Shown here: one piece after another, positions 25,171 through 34,073 of the stretch | Numbering within the stretch: position 1 is the first letter of the stretch | How the letters are laid out: every line of letters starts with the position of its first letter | Assembly: GCA_018436095.1 (NCBI GenBank) | Contig: JAHDMJ010000008.1 | Location: forward strand, 62,001 to 126,000 | Direction of reading: 5' to 3' | Length of the DNA: 64,000 bases | Origin: Clostridia bacterium | GTDB lineage: Bacteria > Bacillota > Peptococcia > DRI-13 > UBA5745 | Program-made: the position numbers and the translations under genes | The notes under the pieces: generated by a model | Told to the model about the DNA's origin: nothing | Databases searched by the model: none | Seen by the model: only the letters and a program-made list of their open reading frames with translations

Positions 25171-27508
25171 TACCGAGCTCCTTTTCTTCTTTACTTAAAG
25201 CCCTTAACCTTAACTTACCAGCCAGATCCTCGTTGCCTATGGCGGCGAATAAGAAAGCCAGTTTCTCCAAAGGGATTTCCTGCCGGCAGCTATGGGCCAG
25301 CAGCCGGATTGCGGCTTGAATAGCGGGGCAGAGCAATTGTTGCTCTTCGTATAAGGGGATGGCTTTTTCCCAAAGTTCCATCAATGCCGGCACAGAGGGA
25401 AGACCTTTTTCTTCCTTAATTAGCTGATCAAGCTGGGCCATTTTCATTTTTTTGAAATGGCGTATTTGTAAGGCGCTTTGGCCAGATAAGGGAATGCCGG
25501 TATTAATCATATCCTGAAGATCCGTGATTTCGTCGTAGATTTGCCGGTAGTGATTATATAGAACAAGGGCTTTCTGCTCCAGAGGCATCGGGCTTTGTTC
25601 AGCCAAAAGGAATAGAAGGTTGAATAGCTGATCATTAAACTGGTGAGCCAAAATCAGGGCCTCCAGGATCGCAAAAGCCCGTTCCTGATCCTGCAAAGCC
25701 AGGCAGCACTGAGCCCGGCACAATTGCACCGCCAAGTCCTGGCTGCAGCCTGCCGGTATAGGCTCGTTTAACAGTTCTTCATAAAGTTCATTGGTTAGGC
25801 AATGAGCGGCTTTTACCATGAAGCAGGCTCTTTGATCCTGCTGAAAAAGGCTGCGGAATTTGTCGGCAGCGGCAAGCCCTCCGGCAAAGGCGATTAAAGG
25901 ATAAAGCCTTTCCAAAACAGATAAATCCTCTTCGGTTACAAGGGGTAAGGGCCGGTGTTGGTAAAAAGCCTCGGTGTATTTGCCGTATTCCCCTAGCAAC
26001 TCCAACTGATCTTGACCAAAGCCGAAATCTTCCTGACCGCTGCAAAGACAGCAAAGCAGCAGCCCCATGCCGGCAACGGACTGATTCGATGCGCTCCGGC
26101 CGGTCTCGCCTGGGGGTTCTGCTATCAATTCTAAGGCGTATTGCCGGGCCTGACCGTATTTGCCGGCCACCACCAGCAGATAAATGTAATCTCCCTTGGT
26201 AGCCAGGCCGGCGTCCATGAGTTTTTTCTGATAATAGAGGAAGAGGGGTTTATAGCCTTCATGGATCAAGCCTTCTTTAATCAAGGTTCTAAGGGCCTGA
26301 TCCTGGGGATCAAAGATCTTGTTCAGAAAGGCCAGAATGTTTTCCAGGGGCAGGCCTTTCAGGCAATTTAGTAAAACGGCAAAAGTGCTTTGCTTAAAAT
26401 AGTCTTTATTGCTGAGACCTTTGACGGCATAGTCAAGGGCCTTGGTTTTTTGTCCCCGCAGCCACATTTCCAGAGCGGCTTGCTGATAGAGCAATAGATC
26501 ATAGGTATTCAATTGCTGGCCGGGAACATAGTTTTTATTGTTATTCTCCGCCATGATTTCATCAAAATTCATCAAAAACCGGTCTGCCCTGTAATCGAAT
26601 AACAGCTGATAATATAAATCAATGGCGGCGGTGCCGTTAAATTCTCGGTAATGCTTGGGGATTAAGGCAAAGAGAGTCTTTTGAAGATAAAGGCGGCTTA
26701 CTTTATGACGACAGGCGGCGGCCAGGTTAATCATGTGGTGAAGCTGCTCGATAAAAAGCTTGCCGTAATCGCCGCAGAGCCTTTCTAAAAATTCCCGGTG
26801 AGGCAGTATTTCCAAGAGATACTGAAAAGCTTTACCGTGCTCCCCAATGGTTTTATGCTCCCGCATCAGGTAGCAATGCAAACGAAAACGCTCATAGGAA
26901 TCAGAGGCTTTGGTTAAAGCCTCTGCCAGAAAGCCGATATTTCGTTTCATTTTGGCCACATAAATCTCCGGGGAATAACCGGTATGAATAATTCGGCAGT
27001 CTGCCAGTTCGGCAGTAATCAGGGGTCGTCCTTGGCCGTTAAGGATAATTTCGTGGATGCTGTTTTGAAAAAAACAGCCCCGGCGGTTTCGGAAAATCCG
27101 CAAATTGCTGCCCTGGGCTAAGACTTTGCCGGTGTTTTGGTCAATGTCAAGGCGGTCCGTTTTCAGCCCTTCAATTTCGGGGTCTTGAAAGGCGGCGGCA
27201 ATTTTTTGTTTATGAGAAGCTTCTAATTTTGGCTCAAAATATTCATCGGCATCCAAAAAGATCAAAACATCCCCTTTAGCCAGGGATAAAGCATAGTTGC
27301 GGGCTGCCGAGAAATCGCCGGTCCATTGAAAATGGTGAACTTGTGCCCCCAGAGCAGCGGCTATGTCCATAGTCTTGTCTTGTGAACCCGTATCCACAAC
27401 GATCAGCTCATCGGCGATAGCTTTTACACTTTCCAGAGAGGAGGCAATATTTTTTTCTTCATTCTTGACAATCCAGCAAGCGGTAATCTGCAACGCATAT
27501 TCTTTCAA
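25142..27508 (-). CDS. Family 2 glycosyltransferase with TPR-like C-terminal region (copy 1)
   Basis: A 788-residue paralogue of the gene at 22900. The GT2 domain shows ITACWIVKNEEKNIASSLES, IVVDTGSQDKTMDIAAALGA and VLIFLDADEYF; the long C-terminal part is helical and repeat-like. The start is a TTG at 27508 behind GAGGAGAAG. A block of 48 identical bases is shared with copy 2 (27359-27406 and 25036-25083), within otherwise diverged genes. It lies 16 bp downstream of the threonine synthase gene, so all three are probably co-transcribed. Likely targets are flagellin or another surface protein. Confidence 0.85.
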   Translation of the reverse strand: MKEYALQITACWIVKNEEKNIASSLESVKAIADELIVVDTGSQDKTMDIAAALGAQVHHFQWTGDFSAARNYALSLAKGDVLIFLDADEYFEPKLEASHKQKIAAAFQDPEIEGLKTDRLDIDQNTGKVLAQGSNLRIFRNRRGCFFQNSIHEIILNGQGRPLITAELADCRIIHTGYSPEIYVAKMKRNIGFLAEALTKASDSYERFRLHCYLMREHKTIGEHGKAFQYLLEILPHREFLERLCGDYGKLFIEQLHHMINLAAACRHKVSRLYLQKTLFALIPKHYREFNGTAAIDLYYQLLFDYRADRFLMNFDEIMAENNNKNYVPGQQLNTYDLLLYQQAALEMWLRGQKTKALDYAVKGLSNKDYFKQSTFAVLLNCLKGLPLENILAFLNKIFDPQDQALRTLIKEGLIHEGYKPLFLYYQKKLMDAGLATKGDYIYLLVVAGKYGQARQYALELIAEPPGETGRSASNQSVAGMGLLLCCLCSGQEDFGFGQDQLELLGEYGKYTEAFYQHRPLPLVTEEDLSVLERLYPLIAFAGGLAAADKFRSLFQQDQRACFMVKAAHCLTNELYEELLNEPIPAGCSQDLAVQLCRAQCCLALQDQERAFAILEALILAHQFNDQLFNLLFLLAEQSPMPLEQKALVLYNHYRQIYDEITDLQDMINTGIPLSGQSALQIRHFKKMKMAQLDQLIKEEKGLPSVPALMELWEKAIPLYEEQQLLCPAIQAAIRLLAHSCRQEIPLEKLAFLFAAIGNEDLAGKLRLRALSKEEKELGNENIRLLDC

Positions 27509-27524
27509 GGTATCTTCTCCTCAA

Positions 27525-28784
27525 TCAGGACAGCCAGCCCAAGTTCTTAAACTCACCAGCCAGCCGTTCCAGATCCGGCGGCAGCAGCAGCGGCTGGCCG
27601 GCGGCATTGATGGCGTTGGCAATATCCTTCAGACCGTTGCCGGTAACCACGCTGACTACGGTGGCGTCGGCGGGAATCCGTTTTTCGGCCAAGGCCTTGA
27701 TCAGGCCGGCGGTACCGGTGACGCCGGCGGGCTCGCCGAATACGCCTTGGGTTTTGCCCAGCAAGGCCATAGCTTCCAGAATCTCCTGGTCGCTGACGTT
27801 GACGGTGATGCCTTTCGATTCTTTAATTGCTCTGACAGCTTTCAGGAAATTGCGGGGGACCCCTACGGCAATACTGTCGGCTAACGTATTTTCTTCCATG
27901 GGGACTAATGTTTCCGAATCGGCATCCACGGCATTATTGATGGGGCAACAGCCGGCGGCCTGAACGCTGATTAGCCGGGGCAGCTTGTCAATAAACCCGG
28001 TCTCGTACAAATCTTTAAAGCCTTTCCAAACACCGGCGATGGTGCAGCCGTCCCCTACGGAAATGGCTACATAATCGGGAGCTTGCCAATTTAATTGTTC
28101 GGCAATTTCCAAAGCCACTGTCTTTTTACCCTCCAGCATATAGGGGTTGATGGCGGCATTGCGGTTGTACCAGCCCCAGCGGTCAATAGCTTCTGCAGAA
28201 AGCCGGAAGGTGTCTTCGTAGCTGCCTTCTACGCTGATGACTTTGGCGCCGAACATCATTAATTGGGCGACCTTGCCTTTGGGCGCCCGGGAGGGAACGA
28301 AGATAAAGGTCTTCAGACCCCTGGCGGCAGCGTTGCCGGCTAAGGAGGAAGCGGCATTGCCGGTGGAGGAGCAGGCGATGGTGTCTGCCCCGGCTTCAAT
28401 AGCTTTAATCACAGCCAGAGCGGAGGCCCGGTCTTTGAGGCTGGCTGTTGGGTTAAGGCCGTCGTCTTTAATAAAGAGGGAGGATAAGCCCAGCTGACCG
28501 CCCAGAGCCTTGGCGGGATAAAGAGGGGAGCCGCCGACCTTTAAGCCGCTGCTGAGCAGACCGGCAGCCACGCTTTCTTCTGCCACAGGCAGAAACTCCC
28601 GAAAGCGCCACATCGTGTTGTCCTGGCGGGCAGCCAAGTCTTGTTTGCTTAAATTAGCGGCTATGGCTGGATAATCATAAAGGATATCCAGGAGGCCGCC
28701 GCATTGACGGCAGGTAGTAAGGCCGGGCAGGGCGTGATGTTCCTCGCCGCATTGGATACAAATAGCTGATTTGACAAATTTCAT
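27525..28784 (-). CDS. thrC: Threonine synthase
   Basis: A PLP enzyme converting O-phosphohomoserine to threonine. The 419 residues begin with a small zinc-ribbon-like segment (CIQCGEEHHALPG, then CRQCGG) and continue with the type II PLP fold: the Schiff-base lysine in NPTASLKDRAS, the STGNAASS phosphate loop, and VGDGCTIAGVWKGF. It is the plant/archaeal-like class II form. The ATG follows AAAGGAGATG. It heads an operon with two glycosyltransferase genes, an unusual partner for an amino acid gene, so a related PLP activity is a minor alternative. Confidence 0.88.
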   Translation of the reverse strand: MKFVKSAICIQCGEEHHALPGLTTCRQCGGLLDILYDYPAIAANLSKQDLAARQDNTMWRFREFLPVAEESVAAGLLSSGLKVGGSPLYPAKALGGQLGLSSLFIKDDGLNPTASLKDRASALAVIKAIEAGADTIACSSTGNAASSLAGNAAARGLKTFIFVPSRAPKGKVAQLMMFGAKVISVEGSYEDTFRLSAEAIDRWGWYNRNAAINPYMLEGKKTVALEIAEQLNWQAPDYVAISVGDGCTIAGVWKGFKDLYETGFIDKLPRLISVQAAGCCPINNAVDADSETLVPMEENTLADSIAVGVPRNFLKAVRAIKESKGITVNVSDQEILEAMALLGKTQGVFGEPAGVTGTAGLIKALAEKRIPADATVVSVVTGNGLKDIANAINAAGQPLLLPPDLERLAGEFKNLGWLS

Positions 28785-28868
28785 GGAGACATCTCCTTTA
28801 CTAACATCATTTATGGACGCTTTTAAATAATCATCGGATTCTTGTCTTTAAGTTTAGCACATAATATT

Positions 28869-28938
28869 GAAAAAAAAACCCCTTCAGCGGATTTCTGGCA
28901 GCCTGCCGGCGTACCATTTTGTCCATGAAGAGGTTTTC
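28869..28938 (-). terminator. Terminator after the PilZ gene
   Basis: On the minus strand AACCTCTTCA pairs with TGAAGGGGTT across a long loop and is followed by a run of T. It lies 22 bp past the stop codon at 28960. Confidence 0.6.
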
Positions 28939-28959
28939 TATATTGCCAAGCTTATGATC

Positions 28960-29598
28960 TCATATATCATTTGGTTGAACAGCCTTGTTTTTGCCGGCCA
29001 ATTGCAGCCGAAACACATATTCCCGGATAATCGATTCTTTACTATGATTCATATTGACAAACTGACAGCCGTAACGCCGTTCGTCTTGATAGGGGGGCTG
29101 CTCCCGAAGCACTTGAGCAGTAAGCAGAATGGGGGCGGTACCTTTATCAAAGGGGATCAGCAGTTTCTGACCTATTTCCAAATGGTTTTCTGTACCCACC
29201 ATGATGCCGCCGGCGCTGATATCCCGTAAGCAGGCCCGCATCTGCACCGCTGTTTGGGTCTGGGGATCAATTCGCACTTTGCCGTCAAAATCTAAAAGAA
29301 CGATATTTACCGGAATGTTGGTCTTGACTTTTACGTCTTTACGGCGCTGGATGAACTTAAGGGTCTCTAAAACCTGCAAGGCAATGATGTATTGGAGACC
29401 ATTCCGGGTAGAGCTCTTATATGCGCAATGGAAATCAAAGACTCCCTGATTATCGTCGGTATAATGAACGAGAAACTCATCGTCCTTGTGCTGGATATCC
29501 ATATCGGTTCTGAGATAAACCGTGTTTTCTTCCCGTTTATAAACAGCTTTGGTTTCCAGGATGAAGCTGTTATTCATCGTATATATGCGAGCTCTCAA
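28960..29598 (-). CDS. PilZ-domain protein (YcgR-like)
   Basis: A 212-residue protein with an N-terminal beta-rich YcgR-type region (1-100) and a PilZ domain (about 80-200). The DxSxxG motif is present (LRDISAGGIMVG), but the usual RxxxR is RRKDVK, giving Arg-x-x-x-Lys, so c-di-GMP binding is plausible rather than certain. PilZ-YcgR proteins act as flagellar brakes. The start is TTG 29598 behind AAAGGATGAGG; an internal ATG at 29577 is an alternative. It is monocistronic and divergent from prpC. Confidence 0.78.
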   Translation of the reverse strand: MRARIYTMNNSFILETKAVYKREENTVYLRTDMDIQHKDDEFLVHYTDDNQGVFDFHCAYKSSTRNGLQYIIALQVLETLKFIQRRKDVKVKTNIPVNIVLLDFDGKVRIDPQTQTAVQMRACLRDISAGGIMVGTENHLEIGQKLLIPFDKGTAPILLTAQVLREQPPYQDERRYGCQFVNMNHSKESIIREYVFRLQLAGKNKAVQPNDI

Positions 29599-29892
29599 GA
29601 GAACCTCATCCTTTCCGGTGGATTATACCTTTAAAGTATTATGCTATTATTTTAGTAATAAATCAAGTAAAGAATTACAGTCTACACATAAATAGCTGCA
29701 AAGTTGCCAAATTAAGGAGTATACTGCCGAAAAGAAGGGAAAAAGCAAGGGCGGAGCGGACAAGGGGTAATTGGCACTTGCCATTTTCCGCCTAGGGAAT
29801 TAAAATACTTTTATAGCCTTTATGAAATTTGCGGCATTATTAATGAGGCGATAGATGCTTGGACTGAGATCAGGATCAGGGAGCGTGAAGAT

Positions 29893-30615
29893 ATGACCTT
29901 TAGGTCGGCAGGCAAGACCGATGTGGGATTGGTGCGCAAAGAGAATCAAGACAACTTTTTGGTTTTACCGGCGCAGATGGCTTACGCTGTGGCTGACGGC
30001 ATGGGAGGACATGCCGGCGGCCGGCAAGCCAGCACCATTACCATAGATGTTTTGCAGCAGGAACTGGCAAGTTTAGATAGCTTAGACCAGGTCAGGGTAG
30101 AAAAAGCCCTGGCCCTTGCCAATACGAGAATTTTAGAAGAAGCTAAAGAAAAGATGCTGGAAGGAATGGGCACTACTTTAGTTTTAGCTTTTTATCATGA
30201 TAGCCGCTGGCTGGTGATTCACGTAGGAGATAGCCGGGCTTACGTCGTCAATCAAAAAGGTATTTATCCCTTAACCAAAGATCATAGCCTGGTGGGAGAG
30301 TTGCTGGCTCAGGGCAGTATCACACCGGAGGAGGCTAAGGTGCACCCTCACCGCAATGTACTGACGAGGGCCCTGGGCGGCCATGAATATGTTCAGCCGG
30401 AATGGAGCCAGGTGGCGGCGGAGGAGGCAGAGTATCTGCTGTTATGCACCGACGGCTTATATAATATGGTAGAAGAAGAAAGAATGTACACTCTGATTAC
30501 AGCGGCGGATTTGACTTTAGAAGAAAAAGTTGCTCTTTTGATCGAAGCGGCCAAAGAAAGGGGCGGCTTGGATAACATTACTGCCCTTCTCATCGCAGAG
30601 GAGGCGGAGCAATGA
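29893..30615 (+). CDS. prpC: PP2C-type Ser/Thr protein phosphatase
   Basis: A 240-residue PPM-family metal-dependent phosphatase that reverses the neighbouring kinase. Motifs visible: GLVRKENQDNFLV, AYAVADGMGGHAGGRQAS, GTTLVLAF, VHVGDSRAYV-like IHVGDSRAYVV, and LLLCTDGLYNMV plus GGLDNITALLI. All metal-ligand aspartates are present. Its stop overlaps the kinase start (ATGA), and this phosphatase-kinase pair is standard in Bacillota. Confidence 0.95.
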   Translation: MTFRSAGKTDVGLVRKENQDNFLVLPAQMAYAVADGMGGHAGGRQASTITIDVLQQELASLDSLDQVRVEKALALANTRILEEAKEKMLEGMGTTLVLAFYHDSRWLVIHVGDSRAYVVNQKGIYPLTKDHSLVGELLAQGSITPEEAKVHPHRNVLTRALGGHEYVQPEWSQVAAEEAEYLLLCTDGLYNMVEEERMYTLITAADLTLEEKVALLIEAAKERGGLDNITALLIAEEAEQ

Positions 30616-32375
30616 TTCAGCTAGGCACTGTGCTGAATAATCGCTTCCAAATCGAAGAGTTAGTCGGCAGCGGCGGTATGTCTCTGATTTTTAGAGCTAC
30701 AGACCTGGTGAAACACCGGACGGTGGCCATAAAGATGCTGCGGGAGCAGTATGTAGGCGATCCCGTATTTGTGGCCCGCTTTCGCCGGGAAGGCCAGGCG
30801 GTGGCGGGACTGGATCATCCCAATATCGTTAAGATCTATTCCGTATGCCAGGATCAGGACGTTTACTATTTAGTGCTGGAATTGGTGGAAGGCCGGGATC
30901 TCAAACAACTGCTGCAGAGCCGGGATAAGCCTTTTGAACCCCGGGAGATTTACCCTATTGCCGCACAAATTTGCGATGCTATTTATTATGCACACCATAA
31001 GAACATTATTCATCGGGATATTAAGCCCCACAATATTATTGCGGGCTCCGACGGTCAAATCAAAGTGACGGATTTCGGCATTGCCCGGGCGGCCAGCGAA
31101 GCTACCGTAACCCATACCGGCAATATTATGGGTTCTGTTCACTATTTATCTCCGGAACAGGCCAAAGGGGAATTGGCGGATCATCGCTCCGATATTTACT
31201 CATTAGGAGTCTTGCTTTACGAAATGGCCACGGGCAAGCTTCCCTTTGAAGGTGAGTCTCCCATTAGTGTGGCTTTGCAGAAAATCCAGCAGGATCCCGT
31301 GGCGCCGGGGGCGGCCAATCCTGATGTGGCGGTGCCGGAGGCTTTGGAGCAGGTGATTCTTAAAGCCATGGACCGCAATCCCCAGCGGCGCTATCAGTCG
31401 GCGCTGCAATTGAAGGATGATTTGCGGGAGGCCTGCTTTAATAACCGCTTGCTTTATGCCCGCGAGCCGGAGGTTGATCATTTTGAGGATACGTTATCCG
31501 GTGACGATTTGTCTAAAATTAAAGGCATGGGCCTCAGGGAGCAGGAGGAGCTTATGGCTGGCGGTGTAAAAAACGCTCCAAAGAGCACCGGGAAGACCGC
31601 CGTTAAAGGCGGCAGCGGTAAAGGCAAAAACGGCAAGAAGCCCTTGCCGGTTTTTCTGGTGATTTTAATTTTTGTAGGCCTGGCTGCCGGCGGTTTGGCT
31701 TTAGGCATGTATGTGTCCAATCTCCTTTATTCGCCGGCTGCTGATGTGGAAGTGCCCGCCGTAGTGGGCAAGACCCAGGAGCAGGCCTTACAGGAGCTGG
31801 AAGCCAGCGGGCTGAAGGGTATAATATCGGAAGATAAAGTAGTCAGAGAGAGTATTCCTCTTGATCATGTGGCTATTCAGGACCCCATAGCCGCCACACC
31901 GGTTAAGCCCGGCAGTACCATACGGCTTACGCTGAGCAAAGGGCCGGCTACCCGCCCCGTACCTTATCTTATCGGGCAGACCCAGCAGGCGGCAGTTATC
32001 GCCTTAGGCAACGCCAGCCTGGACCTGGGTAAAGTGGAGACCATCAATGACAGCAAAACACCGGAAGGCATTATTATGGGCCAAAACCCCGTGGCAGGCA
32101 CTCCGTTGAAGGCGGGGGAGACAGTGGATATTATTATCAGTCTGGGGCCGGTAATCGAAATGGTAAAGGTCCAATCTTTCTTAGGCATGCCGATTACCGA
32201 AGCCCAGGAGGCCGCCCGTTCACTGGGCATCGAGTTTGGCTATACCAGTTATGAGATGAGCTGGGATTATGCCAAGGATACGATTATCCGGCAGACGCCG
32301 GCGCCGGATACGGAGATGCAGGTGGGAACGCCTATTGACATTGTTGTGAGTTTGGGGCCGGGCCCCTCCCGCTGA
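30612..32375 (+). CDS. prkC: PASTA-domain Ser/Thr protein kinase
   Basis: A 587-residue PrkC/Stk1-type receptor kinase. The kinase domain (1-275) has a Gly-rich loop GSGGMS, VAIKML lysine, IIHRDIKPHNII and DFGIARA. A basic linker leads to one membrane helix (about 345-372) and three extracytoplasmic PASTA domains (about 376-587) that sense muropeptides. It overlaps prpC by 4 bp. It probably links cell-wall state to growth or germination. Three PASTA units are usual. Confidence 0.96.
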   Translation: MIQLGTVLNNRFQIEELVGSGGMSLIFRATDLVKHRTVAIKMLREQYVGDPVFVARFRREGQAVAGLDHPNIVKIYSVCQDQDVYYLVLELVEGRDLKQLLQSRDKPFEPREIYPIAAQICDAIYYAHHKNIIHRDIKPHNIIAGSDGQIKVTDFGIARAASEATVTHTGNIMGSVHYLSPEQAKGELADHRSDIYSLGVLLYEMATGKLPFEGESPISVALQKIQQDPVAPGAANPDVAVPEALEQVILKAMDRNPQRRYQSALQLKDDLREACFNNRLLYAREPEVDHFEDTLSGDDLSKIKGMGLREQEELMAGGVKNAPKSTGKTAVKGGSGKGKNGKKPLPVFLVILIFVGLAAGGLALGMYVSNLLYSPAADVEVPAVVGKTQEQALQELEASGLKGIISEDKVVRESIPLDHVAIQDPIAATPVKPGSTIRLTLSKGPATRPVPYLIGQTQQAAVIALGNASLDLGKVETINDSKTPEGIIMGQNPVAGTPLKAGETVDIIISLGPVIEMVKVQSFLGMPITEAQEAARSLGIEFGYTSYEMSWDYAKDTIIRQTPAPDTEMQVGTPIDIVVSLGPGPSR

Positions 32376-32404
32376 TCAAATATAAAGGGAATAAAACCAA
32401 GGAG

Positions 32405-33334
32405 ATGGCAATTATCGAGGAAGGTCAAAAAGCAGAGTTGCGTCAGGGCCGGATATTGAAGGGTTTTGGCGGCTTTTATTACATCCAGGAAGACCGCGAT
32501 ACGGGAAAAAGCCTTTGGGAATGCCGGCTCCGGGGGCGTTTTCGCCGTGAAAAACAAGAGGTGCTGGCCGGAGATTTAGTGGCTTTTGCCACCGTGGATG
32601 AGGCTAAACTAAAGGGTGTTGTAGAGAAAGTGCTGCCTCGCCGCAACCGGTTGTTGCGGCCGCCGGTGGCCAATGTGGATCAGGCATTGGTGGTTTTGGC
32701 CGTTGATTGGCCCCAGCCGGATCTCTGGCTCCTGGACCGCTTATTGATCATGATTTTAGCCGAAGGCATAGAACCTTTATTATGCTGGAATAAAGAAGAC
32801 TTGGCAAAGGACAGCAAGCTAAAAGAATTGACGGCTCCTTATGAGGCAGCCGGCATAACCCAGCTAGCTACCTGTGCCTTAAGCGGACAAGGCGTTGAAG
32901 CTTTGTCCTTGCATTTAGCCGGCAAAACCACGGTTTTAGCCGGCCCCTCCGGGGTGGGCAAATCCAGCCTGCTTAATCAGGTGGAGCCGGGAATCCTGCT
33001 GAAGACGGGAGACCTCAGTGATAAACTGGGCAGAGGCAAGCACACTACCCGCCATGTGGAGTGGCTGCCCCTTAGCGTAGGCGGCTGGGTGGCAGATACC
33101 CCGGGTTTTAGCCAGATACTTTTGCCGGAAAAAGTTAGCGGGGCAGAACTAGTGAATTATTACCAGGAATTTGCTCCCTACCGGGAACACTGCCGTTTTC
33201 GCTCTTGCCTTCATCACCAAGAGCAAGATTGTGCCGTGAGGCAAGCCGTTGCCGATAAAAGCATCGACCAAGGACGCTATCAGCGCTATATTACTTTTTT
33301 ACAAGAAATACAGGAGCGGGATAGGAAATATTGA
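32405..33334 (+). CDS. rsgA: Ribosome small subunit GTPase RsgA
   Basis: A 309-residue circularly permuted GTPase that helps mature the 30S subunit. An OB-fold (1-90) is followed by G4 (CWNKEDL), G1 (GPSGVGKSSLLN), G3 (ADTPGFS) and a C-terminal zinc motif with Cys-His ligands (CRFRSCLHHQEQDC). The position after prpC-prkC is conserved in Bacillota; the rpe gene often found next is absent here. The ATG follows CCAAGGAG. Confidence 0.96.
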   Translation: MAIIEEGQKAELRQGRILKGFGGFYYIQEDRDTGKSLWECRLRGRFRREKQEVLAGDLVAFATVDEAKLKGVVEKVLPRRNRLLRPPVANVDQALVVLAVDWPQPDLWLLDRLLIMILAEGIEPLLCWNKEDLAKDSKLKELTAPYEAAGITQLATCALSGQGVEALSLHLAGKTTVLAGPSGVGKSSLLNQVEPGILLKTGDLSDKLGRGKHTTRHVEWLPLSVGGWVADTPGFSQILLPEKVSGAELVNYYQEFAPYREHCRFRSCLHHQEQDCAVRQAVADKSIDQGRYQRYITFLQEIQERDRKY

Positions 33335-33371
33335 CGGCGATGCCAAGGAGATAAAGATACAGGAGAACAGG

Positions 33372-34073
33372 ATGAAAAAGACTTGTATGGTGGTGCTGGG
33401 CGGCGCCATAAAAGATATGGCCTTATTCCGGCAGCGTCTTAATGAAGCGGATCAGCTATTCATCGCCGACAGCGGCGCCAGGCACTTGTTGAACTTAGGC
33501 ATAATGCCTCAGCAGGTCTATGGCGATCTGGACTCCCTGACTGCCGCTGAGATAAAGCATTTAGAAGAAGGGGGTTGCCGGTTCCGCAGGGTAGCGGCGG
33601 AAAAAAACGATACGGACAGCAGCCTGGTTTTGAAGGAAGCCCTGGAGCAGGGCTATGAGGACATACGGATCTGGGGGGCTTTGGGAGGCCGGCCGGATCA
33701 TAGCTACGCCAATATTATGCTTTTGCAGCTGGTGTTTGAGCCGGAGTTTCGCCAGAGATACGGGGGATTGGAGACGGCCAGGCCGGCGGTAATACTTGAA
33801 GACGGTGACGTCCGTATATTTTTGCCCCGGCGGGGCCAGTGGATTGATGGTGAAAAAGGAGATTATCTCTCGTTTTTTGCTCTTACGCCGGAAGTGACAG
33901 GCTTTAAGAATATCGGGTTAAAATATCAGCCCCAAGGCGGCCGGTACGTCAGCACATTTCCTTTGGGCATCAGCAATGAGCTGATGGCAGACAAGGCCTG
34001 GATTAGCTGGGATGAGGGCAGACTTTTAGCCATGTGGATTAGAAGAGGTGAGAATAACGATGGGCTATATTGA
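33372..34073 (+). CDS. thiN: Thiamine pyrophosphokinase
   Basis: It converts thiamine to thiamine diphosphate. From ATG 33372 (AGGAGAACAG upstream) the protein has 233 residues with YGDLDSLT, EKNDTDSSLVLKEAL and ALGGRPDHSYANIMLL, the ATP and thiamine-binding motifs of the family. A longer frame from 33249 overlaps rsgA and is not preferred. The stop overlaps the next gene by 14 bp. Confidence 0.92.
   Translation: MKKTCMVVLGGAIKDMALFRQRLNEADQLFIADSGARHLLNLGIMPQQVYGDLDSLTAAEIKHLEEGGCRFRRVAAEKNDTDSSLVLKEALEQGYEDIRIWGALGGRPDHSYANIMLLQLVFEPEFRQRYGGLETARPAVILEDGDVRIFLPRRGQWIDGEKGDYLSFFALTPEVTGFKNIGLKYQPQGGRYVSTFPLGISNELMADKAWISWDEGRLLAMWIRRGENNDGLY

Noticed and set aside
29760-29810. Sigma-54-type promoter (TGGCACTTGCC) upstream of prpC
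   Set aside because: TGGCAC is present but the GC element is at the wrong spacing; the match is more simply a short inverted repeat.
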